Of a stretch of 6,940 bases of DNA, positions 1-4,765 are shown one piece after another (the stretch's first letter is position 1; each line of letters begins with the position of its first letter). Origin of the DNA: Fimenecus sp051881415 (lineage in GTDB: Bacteria > Bacillota > Clostridia > Oscillospirales > Acutalibacteraceae). The translations under genes and the position numbers were made by a program. Location: the NCBI GenBank assembly GCA_051881415.1, contig JBJEPV010000163.1, positions 1-6,940 on the forward strand, written 5' to 3'. Under the pieces are notes generated by a model. It was not told where the DNA came from. It was given only the letters and a program-made list of their open reading frames with translations, and did no database searches.

Positions 1-235
1 CCACTTCTTTGAGAATTTCGTTTTTCTGCGTTAAAATATCCTTGCCGAAAATCTTCCCCTCGCCGCCGCTTTTTTGCAAAAGCCCAAGCAGGGTGCGTAT
101 CGTGGTGCTTTTACCTGCACCGTTCGGCCCGATAAACCCGAAAAATTCACCCTCGTTTACCGTTAAATTCAGATTTTCAATCCCTTTTGCCTTGCCGTAG
201 TATTTCGTTAAATTTGCAGTTTCAATAGCGTACAT
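1..235 (-). CDS. ABC transporter ATP-binding protein, N-terminal part (cut by window edge)
   Basis: The first 78 residues of an ABC ATPase are visible; the rest lies beyond the left edge. The N-terminal beta-strand region (MYAIETANLTKYYGK) is followed by a perfect Walker A motif, GPNGAGKST, at residues 36-44. The Q-loop, signature motif and Walker B are outside the window. The protein should hydrolyse ATP on the cytoplasmic face of a membrane exporter. The order regulator-ATPase suggests an ABC-2-type drug or peptide exporter whose permease would be the next gene to the left, but that is inference. The ATG at 235-233 is one base after the TAA of the TetR gene (TAAAATG), and an AGAGGG ribosome site lies inside the end of that gene, so the two are translationally coupled. 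The ATPase call is firm; the substrate is unknown. Confidence 0.95.
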   Translation of the reverse strand, partial: MYAIETANLTKYYGKAKGIENLNLTVNEGEFFGFIGPNGAGKSTTIRTLLGLLQKSGGEGKIFGKDILTQKNEILKEV

Positions 236-236
236 T

Positions 237-851
237 TTATCCCTCTTTTCTTAAATATATGCTTTTCCAAAACGCAATCATTTTTGCGAAATCTTTTTCC
301 ATTTTTTCTATATCCATATCGCCCCGCTGTGCCATTTCCCACAAATATCCCTCGGAGGCAAGATACATATCCCGATACATCATTTCAATATCCAGCCCCG
401 GTACAAATTGCGCGGGGTCTAAATTGGAAAGCGTCCGATTTGCTTTCAGGTTGAAATATTTGTGATAACTTTCCTGTATCGCGCCGCAAACTGCGGGGTC
501 TGTTTCGTAAAATGCCTTGATGACAAAGGTGCCCATATCGGGATACTCTTTCATCAAGCGCAGTTTTGCCTGCATGCCGCGGTACATACTTGCAAATAAG
601 TCCTTTTGCTCATAACACTTGAATTCCGTTAAATATGCAATGGTAATTTCGGCGCATTTATCCCAAAGGAATAAATACAATTCCCGTTTGTTCTGAAAGT
701 AATGAAACAACAGGGATTTGCTGATGCCTGCCGCGTCGGCGATTTCCTGCGTGGGGCTTTTTTTGTAGGAATTTCGGGAAAACACCCTGTACCCTGCATT
801 GATAATCGCCTGCTGTTTTTCTTTGGGTAACGCAAAAAACTTTTCGTTCAT
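237..851 (-). CDS. TetR/AcrR-family transcriptional regulator
   Basis: This 204-residue protein has the usual length of a TetR repressor. The N-terminal DNA-binding domain covers about residues 10-60, with the helix-turn-helix at about 33-53 (SPTQEIADAAGISKSLLFHYF) and the typical FxNKRELY stretch after it. The remainder is a divergent, helical ligand-binding and dimerisation domain that gives no hint of the ligand. The ATG at 851-849 has an AGGA site (864-861) nine bases upstream. The gene directly precedes an ABC ATPase gene, the usual arrangement for a repressor of an efflux system. An inverted repeat TTGAC-N7-GTCAA lies just upstream of its own start and around the predicted transcription start, which implies autoregulation. 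Family is certain from the motif pattern; target and inducer are inferred or unknown. Confidence 0.95.
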   Translation of the reverse strand: MNEKFFALPKEKQQAIINAGYRVFSRNSYKKSPTQEIADAAGISKSLLFHYFQNKRELYLFLWDKCAEITIAYLTEFKCYEQKDLFASMYRGMQAKLRLMKEYPDMGTFVIKAFYETDPAVCGAIQESYHKYFNLKANRTLSNLDPAQFVPGLDIEMMYRDMYLASEGYLWEMAQRGDMDIEKMEKDFAKMIAFWKSIYLRKEG

Positions 852-868
852 AAAGGGCTTTCCTTTCG

Positions 869-908
869 TTGACTGTATCGGTCAATTTCTATTATACGCC
901 GTTGACCG
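869..908. promoter_or_regulatory. Probable TetR operator: three TTGACYG half-sites
   Basis: Three related half-sites are visible: TTGACTG at 869-875, CGGTCAA at 879-885 (inverted) and TTGACCG at 902-908. The first two form the palindrome TTGAC-N7-GTCAA (869-885). The second and third form a perfect 7-base inverted repeat with a 16-base gap that encloses the -10 box of the leftward promoter. A TetR dimer normally binds a short palindrome near its own promoter, so this is the best operator candidate. Which pair of half-sites is used is unknown. Confidence 0.65.
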
Positions 909-918
909 TTTTTGAGAA
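891..918 (-). promoter_or_regulatory. Promoter of the tetR-ABC unit
   Basis: Reading leftwards, a perfect TATAAT (-10) lies at 896-891. A weak -35, TTCTCA (4 of 6 to consensus), lies at 918-913, with a 16-base spacer. The predicted transcription start is near 884, inside the palindrome at 869-885. The -10 box is flanked on both sides by TTGACCG half-sites, so a bound repressor would cover it. The -10 is convincing and the -35 is modest. Confidence 0.7.
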
Positions 919-1015
919 GACCTTTTTTGATATTAGTTTTGGATTCGGCACATTGTGGCTACGGTCTGTTTCATCGAAACGAAATATATTTTTATGCTTC
1001 GGGTGCATTTTTCGG

Positions 1016-1044
1016 TTGAATTTATACTTTCTATATGTTAAAAT
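1016..1044 (+). promoter_or_regulatory. Extended -10 promoter of the first GPH gene
   Basis: A -35 TTGAAT (1016-1021) is separated by exactly 17 bases from a -10 TAAAAT (1039-1044), which is preceded by TG at 1036-1037 (TGtTAAAAT, an extended -10). The predicted leader is about 30 bases. The same design, GGTTGAA-N18-TAAAAT with TG one base before the -10, recurs before the second GPH gene. No TetR half-site lies here, so it is probably independent of the leftward regulator. Confidence 0.75.
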
Positions 1045-1078
1045 CAAAATGTTGTATAAAAATCATAGGGGGCTTTTT

Positions 1079-3481
1079 ATGAAATTAGTGGAAAAAGCCA
1101 AAGACGGGCTGTCCAAGGTCAAAACCTATTGGAAAACCCCGCCTTTGGGCAAGTATGTTGCCTACAAAGAAATGATTGCCTACGGTGTAGGCGGCATGGG
1201 CGTACAGTTTGTTATGGCTTTTGCCGGGCAAATTGCGCTTTCGGCAACCAGCTTTTTGGTCGGCAACACCATCGGCATCAAGCCGATGCACTTGCAGTAT
1301 ATGGCGGTTGCGTCTACGCTAATCGGATTCCTGATTACCATTGCGCGCTCGTATATTATTGACAACTCGCGCTTAAAAATGGGCAAATTCCGCCCGTGGC
1401 TTGCGGTGATGGGTGTTCCGACGGTGATTTTGTCCCTGATATTTGTGTGGTTGCCGTATGAGACGATGTCTTATGTAGAAAAGGCCGCGGCGGTATTTAT
1501 CATTTATAACCTACTGCAATGTTGCTACCCATTCTACCAAAACTCGTTTACGGATTTGGTCAATGTGATTTCCCCCAACTCCCACGAGCGTACGGATATT
1601 GTTTCGGTGTCCTCGATTATCTATTCAATGGCGCCGTCGTTGACGGGCTTGTTTATTCCGATGCTCTCGACGCTGACAGGCGGGTTAAACAACATTGTGA
1701 CCTACCGCATCATTCACCCGATTGTGGCGATTGTCGGTCTGCTGCTTACTTATGTTGCGGTATTCGGCACGAAAGAGCGTATTATTGTTGCCAAAACGCA
1801 TGTGTCGCACTTCAAATTTTCCGACGCCTTCCGCGCGGTTGCCAAAAATAAATATTTCTGGATTACCTCGCTTGCCGGTTGGCTGGGCTTCTTAGAGGGT
1901 GCGGTCGGGGTTATCATCGGTTGGACATTTATTTACGGGTATCCCGAGCGTATGGCGCTTTACGGTATCGCCACCACGCTCATCGGCAACGCGGCACTGT
2001 GGGCAATGATTATCTGCCCGTTTGCCATTCGCACCATCGGCAAGCGCAATTTGCTGATTTGGTGCAACTTCGCCAACATTTTCTTAATCGGTCTTTTGTA
2101 CCCGTTATATAAGAATTTGTATGCGCTGATTATTCTGTACTACTTAAACGGCTTTGTCAATTCCTTTGCCGTTGTGTATAACCCCGGTATCAACGCCGAT
2201 ATGCGTGACTATCAGCAGTATTACACCGGCGAGCGTATCGACGGTATGTTCGGCGCGGTCGGGATTATCGGCAGCTTTATCGGTATGTTTACCGGTATGG
2301 TACTGCCCGCGATTTACCAAAGCCTCGGCTTGCAGGACAACTATAATGTGATTGAGGTCGCCTCGTTCCGTGAGGATATGTTCGAGGTGCTGATTATTGC
2401 GGCGGTGATCGGTGCATTTATGAATATGGTGCCGTATTTCTTCTACGATTTGACCGAGGTCAAACAGCGCGGCATTGTGAAAGTGTTGAAAATCCGTGCG
2501 ATGTTTGAGGATTACGGCAACGGTGCGTTAAAAGACGAGGATTTGGTTGAGGCGATTGACTTGATTGACGAGGCAAACCGTCTGTATGCCGACCGCGTCC
2601 GTATGACCACGAAAGACGATGTGCAGAAAGCAAAGCATCTGCCCGACAATACGGCAGAAGAGCGCGCGTTCAAGAAAGCGGAAATTGCGCGGCTGAAAAA
2701 AGCCTATCAGCAGTGCGAGGCGGAACGCAAGCAAAAAATCCGCGACACCAAAGCCCGCGCAAAGCAGATGCCCGCTTCCACGCCCGAGGAAAAGGCGGCA
2801 AAAAAAGCGGCGAAAAAGGCGGCGCGTGCCGAGGTGCGTGCGTATAAACGCCTGAATGAGGATATTTCCGTCTGTGATTTCGTGATTGACGAAATGAATA
2901 AGTATTCCACCGTGCGGACGCAAAAACAGTATGCGCGTTATGTTGCACTCAAAGCGGCGGGCGTGGACGCCATTCGCAAGGCGGACAAAGCTTTGTTAAA
3001 AGAAGCCAAGGCCATGCCGAAATCCACCCACGACGAACGGGTGTATCGCAGTGATGCCATGGCATATGCGCGACTGATGCTGACATGCCGCAAAAATATG
3101 GATAAATTCTTTAAGAATAAAGAGGTCATAGCACCCGACGAATCGGTACTTGCGGCGGCAGAGGCGATGCCCGAGGAGAAACTTGCGCAGCGTATCGCCA
3201 AGAAAAAAGCCATTAAAGCGTATGTCAACGCGAAGTCGCAGTATGTGCGCTCCGTCAAGATTTTACTGGACGCTGACCGTATGCTGATAGAATGTGAAAA
3301 CTTTAAGCACCTTGACGAAATCCGCGAAAAATACATCGCGGCGAAAACGCGTGCAGATGAAGCGTTTGCACAGAAAAAAGCCGAGGCGGACCGTTTAGAG
3401 GAACAACGCAAAATGGATATGGAACGCCGCAAGCAGGAACGGCTTGCGAAAAAGGGGAAAGGGGGCAGTCAGAATGGCTAA
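1079..3481 (+). CDS. GPH-family (MelB-like) membrane transporter homolog with long C-terminal cytoplasmic tail
   Basis: This 800-residue protein has a membrane part at about residues 30-457 with some twelve hydrophobic segments, as in the glycoside-pentoside-hexuronide:cation symporter family of the MFS. Family marks are GKFRPW (102-107, loop between helices 2 and 3), SPNSHER (165-171) and the NADMRDYQQYYTGERIDGMF stretch (372-391). Typical GPH proteins have about 450-500 residues; here about 340 extra, very Lys/Ala/Glu-rich residues follow helix 12. This tail looks helical and holds four copies of an A-(K/E)-x-(M/L)-P repeat. It is not a LacS-type IIA domain. Residues at the MelB cation sites (83 and 87) are G and T, not Asp, so Na+ coupling and substrate are doubtful. 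The ATG at 1079 has AGGGGG (1067-1072) six bases upstream and lies downstream of a good promoter. The 3' end overlaps the lipoprotein gene by 8 bases. Fold is confident, function unknown. Confidence 0.88.
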   Translation: MKLVEKAKDGLSKVKTYWKTPPLGKYVAYKEMIAYGVGGMGVQFVMAFAGQIALSATSFLVGNTIGIKPMHLQYMAVASTLIGFLITIARSYIIDNSRLKMGKFRPWLAVMGVPTVILSLIFVWLPYETMSYVEKAAAVFIIYNLLQCCYPFYQNSFTDLVNVISPNSHERTDIVSVSSIIYSMAPSLTGLFIPMLSTLTGGLNNIVTYRIIHPIVAIVGLLLTYVAVFGTKERIIVAKTHVSHFKFSDAFRAVAKNKYFWITSLAGWLGFLEGAVGVIIGWTFIYGYPERMALYGIATTLIGNAALWAMIICPFAIRTIGKRNLLIWCNFANIFLIGLLYPLYKNLYALIILYYLNGFVNSFAVVYNPGINADMRDYQQYYTGERIDGMFGAVGIIGSFIGMFTGMVLPAIYQSLGLQDNYNVIEVASFREDMFEVLIIAAVIGAFMNMVPYFFYDLTEVKQRGIVKVLKIRAMFEDYGNGALKDEDLVEAIDLIDEANRLYADRVRMTTKDDVQKAKHLPDNTAEERAFKKAEIARLKKAYQQCEAERKQKIRDTKARAKQMPASTPEEKAAKKAAKKAARAEVRAYKRLNEDISVCDFVIDEMNKYSTVRTQKQYARYVALKAAGVDAIRKADKALLKEAKAMPKSTHDERVYRSDAMAYARLMLTCRKNMDKFFKNKEVIAPDESVLAAAEAMPEEKLAQRIAKKKAIKAYVNAKSQYVRSVKILLDADRMLIECENFKHLDEIREKYIAAKTRADEAFAQKKAEADRLEEQRKMDMERRKQERLAKKGKGGSQNG
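3461..3481 (+). promoter_or_regulatory. Ribosome site and 8-base gene overlap coupling transporter and lipoprotein
   Basis: The GGGGG run at 3461-3465, preceded by AAA, lies inside the last codons of the transporter gene and sits eight bases before the ATG at 3474. Transporter stop TAA (3479-3481) and lipoprotein start overlap in ATGGCTAA. This decides the start of the lipoprotein and suggests translational coupling in one mRNA. Confidence 0.7.
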
Positions 3482-4523
3482 AAAGATAACGGCTGTTTTG
3501 CTGGTGCTTGTCTTGGGGCTGGCGGTGCTGTTTTGCGGTTGTACAACGGACACCATTCTCAATGCCCTTTCGATTGATACCGATACCTACGACCCCGCAA
3601 CCGAAACAGTCGATACAGTGCTCGGCAAAACCGTGACGCAAACGGGCCTTGTCAGCGGGGAATTTACCTATACGCTGTTTGCGGACGGCACAGCCGCTGT
3701 GACCGCTTGGAGCGGTACGGACGGTGTTCTCAACATTCCCGATACGCTCGACGGGCATACCGTTGTGGCACTCGAAAACAAAGCCCTTTACAAAGCGCAA
3801 ATGACCGAACTCGTTTTGCCCGATACGCTGGAAGTTGTCGGCAATTTCGCCGCAATGTATTGCGATAAACTTGAAAAAGTGACCTTCGGCAAAAACATTC
3901 GCAATATCGGCGTGAGTGCCTTTGAAAGCGAGGGCGACGACACGAAAAGCGAAGGCAAGGGTTCTTTAACCACGATTATTTGGAACGGCGCGCCCGAAAT
4001 CATTCGTGAAAAAGCGTTTTATTATGCCGACAAGTTGTCGGAAATCGCCTTGCCCGCAGGGGTGAAAACAATTGAGAATTGGGCGTTTGCAAAATGCTTC
4101 TCTGCCGATAAAATCCTTTTGGGCGAGGGCTTGGAGACTGTCGGCGACCACGCGTTTCTCAAATGCCGCGCCGCAAAAGAGATTTCCATTCCCGACTCCT
4201 GCAAAACGGTGGAGACCAGCGCATTTTATCAGTGCGTCTCTGCCGAAAAGCTGACCATCGGCGAAGGGGTGGAAACCCTGCAAAAAGGTGCGTTTGAGGA
4301 GTGCAGTTCGTTAAAGAGCGTTACCGTGCCCGACAGCGTGCAGACGATGGAACCGTATATCTTCTATAACTGTTCTTCGCTTGAAACCTGCAAGATGGGT
4401 TCGCCTGCCACGATGGAAAAGGATATTTTCACGGGCGACACCGCCGTGACCGTTCTTGCCCCTGCCGGCAGTACAGCGGAAACCTATGCGGCGGAAAACG
4501 GGATTCCGTTTACAGCGGTATAA
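3474..4523 (+). CDS. BspA-like leucine-rich-repeat (LRR_5) lipoprotein
   Basis: This 349-residue protein starts with a positively charged MAKK and a hydrophobic core, followed by the lipobox-like FCGC (20-23). C23 is the likely lipidated cysteine, so the mature protein would be anchored on the outer face of the membrane. A linker and a beta region (about 60-100) precede some nine repeats of about 23 residues, of the form LxxIxLPxxVxTIxxxAFxxC, from about 110 to 325. Clear units begin at 165, 188, 211, 234, 257 and 280. A short acidic insert (about 151-164) separates the second and third repeats. The C-terminal APAGSTAETYAAENGI stretch is the usual end of BspA-type LRR proteins. Such proteins are surface proteins in binding roles; the ligand here is unknown. 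It overlaps the upstream transporter gene and is followed by a terminator, so it is the last gene of that unit. Confidence 0.9.
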   Translation: MAKKITAVLLVLVLGLAVLFCGCTTDTILNALSIDTDTYDPATETVDTVLGKTVTQTGLVSGEFTYTLFADGTAAVTAWSGTDGVLNIPDTLDGHTVVALENKALYKAQMTELVLPDTLEVVGNFAAMYCDKLEKVTFGKNIRNIGVSAFESEGDDTKSEGKGSLTTIIWNGAPEIIREKAFYYADKLSEIALPAGVKTIENWAFAKCFSADKILLGEGLETVGDHAFLKCRAAKEISIPDSCKTVETSAFYQCVSAEKLTIGEGVETLQKGAFEECSSLKSVTVPDSVQTMEPYIFYNCSSLETCKMGSPATMEKDIFTGDTAVTVLAPAGSTAETYAAENGIPFTAV

Positions 4524-4547
4524 GTTTTGTTTAAAACGAATTTTTTT

Positions 4548-4577
4548 GCAGACCGGTGCTTGCCGGTCTGCTTTTTT
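4548..4577 (+). terminator. Rho-independent terminator of the transporter-lipoprotein unit
   Basis: A perfect 9-base GC-rich stem, GCAGACCGG (4548-4556) with CCGGTCTGC (4563-4571), encloses the loop TGCTTG. It is followed by TTTTTTCTT. It starts 24 bases after the lipoprotein stop codon. This is a textbook intrinsic terminator in the plus direction. Confidence 0.92.
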
Positions 4578-4593
4578 CTTGCTTTTTTCCCTT

Positions 4594-4614
4594 TGCCGAA
4601 ACAGACTTTCGGCA
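4594..4614. other. Second perfect hairpin in the intergenic region
   Basis: TGCCGAAA (4594-4601) and TTTCGGCA (4607-4614) form an 8-base stem with loop CAGAC. No T-run follows on either strand, so it is not a standard terminator. The loop is complementary to GTCTG in the descending arm of the preceding terminator (4566-4570), which may be chance. It could protect the 3' end or be a relic terminator. Confidence 0.5.
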
Positions 4615-4661
4615 TTATTATGAATTCTTGACCTGTTTTTTTGTCGGTTTTCACAATTCTT

Positions 4662-4701
4662 TCCGTTTTGTCTGCTTTTTCTCGAAAAAACGGATTTTTT
4701 T
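4662..4701 (+). terminator. Possible weak backup terminator
   Basis: TCCGTTTT (4662-4669) and AAAACGGA (4687-4694) are inverted repeats with a 17-base loop, followed at once by seven T. The stem is AU-rich and the loop large, so it would be weak. It ends three bases before the -35 of the next promoter and could insulate the second GPH gene from read-through. The rest of the 242-base gap between 4523 and 4766 holds the strong terminator, one other hairpin and the promoter; no small gene was seen. Confidence 0.35.
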
Positions 4702-4703
4702 GG

Positions 4704-4732
4704 TTGAAGTAACTAAATTTTTGTGCTAAAAT
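4704..4732 (+). promoter_or_regulatory. Extended -10 promoter of the second GPH gene
   Basis: TTGAAG (4704-4709), a 17-base spacer and TAAAAT (4727-4732) with TG at 4724-4725 form a promoter of the same design as that at 1016-1044. The leader shares TGTATAAAAAT (4741-4751 here, 1053-1063 in the first). A GGGAGG ribosome site (4754-4759) lies six bases before the ATG. Confidence 0.75.
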
Positions 4733-4765
4733 TATAAAGCTGTATAAAAATATGGGAGGTTTACT

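Noticed and set aside
994..1012. ATGC-loop-GCAT hairpin followed by five T, as a terminator
   Set aside because: A four-base stem is too weak, and no plus-strand gene ends upstream of it.
869..1078. Upstream in-frame extension of the first GPH gene to a TTG at 869 (70 extra residues)
   Set aside because: It lacks a ribosome site, would run through the tetR operator and the promoter at 1016-1044, and the ATG at 1079 matches the start of the paralog.
2938..3432. Serine/alanine-rich minus-strand frame opposite the tail of the first GPH protein
   Set aside because: Its composition mirrors the antisense of Lys/Ala/Glu codons, and no promoter or ribosome site was seen.
3444..3473. TTG start at 3444 for the lipoprotein
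   Set aside because: The ATG at 3474 has a ribosome site eight bases upstream and gives a normal lipoprotein signal peptide.
2456..3478. Tail as a LacS-type phosphotransferase IIA regulatory domain
   Set aside because: Composition is highly charged and low in Gly and hydrophobic beta pattern, with no recognisable IIA histidine motif.
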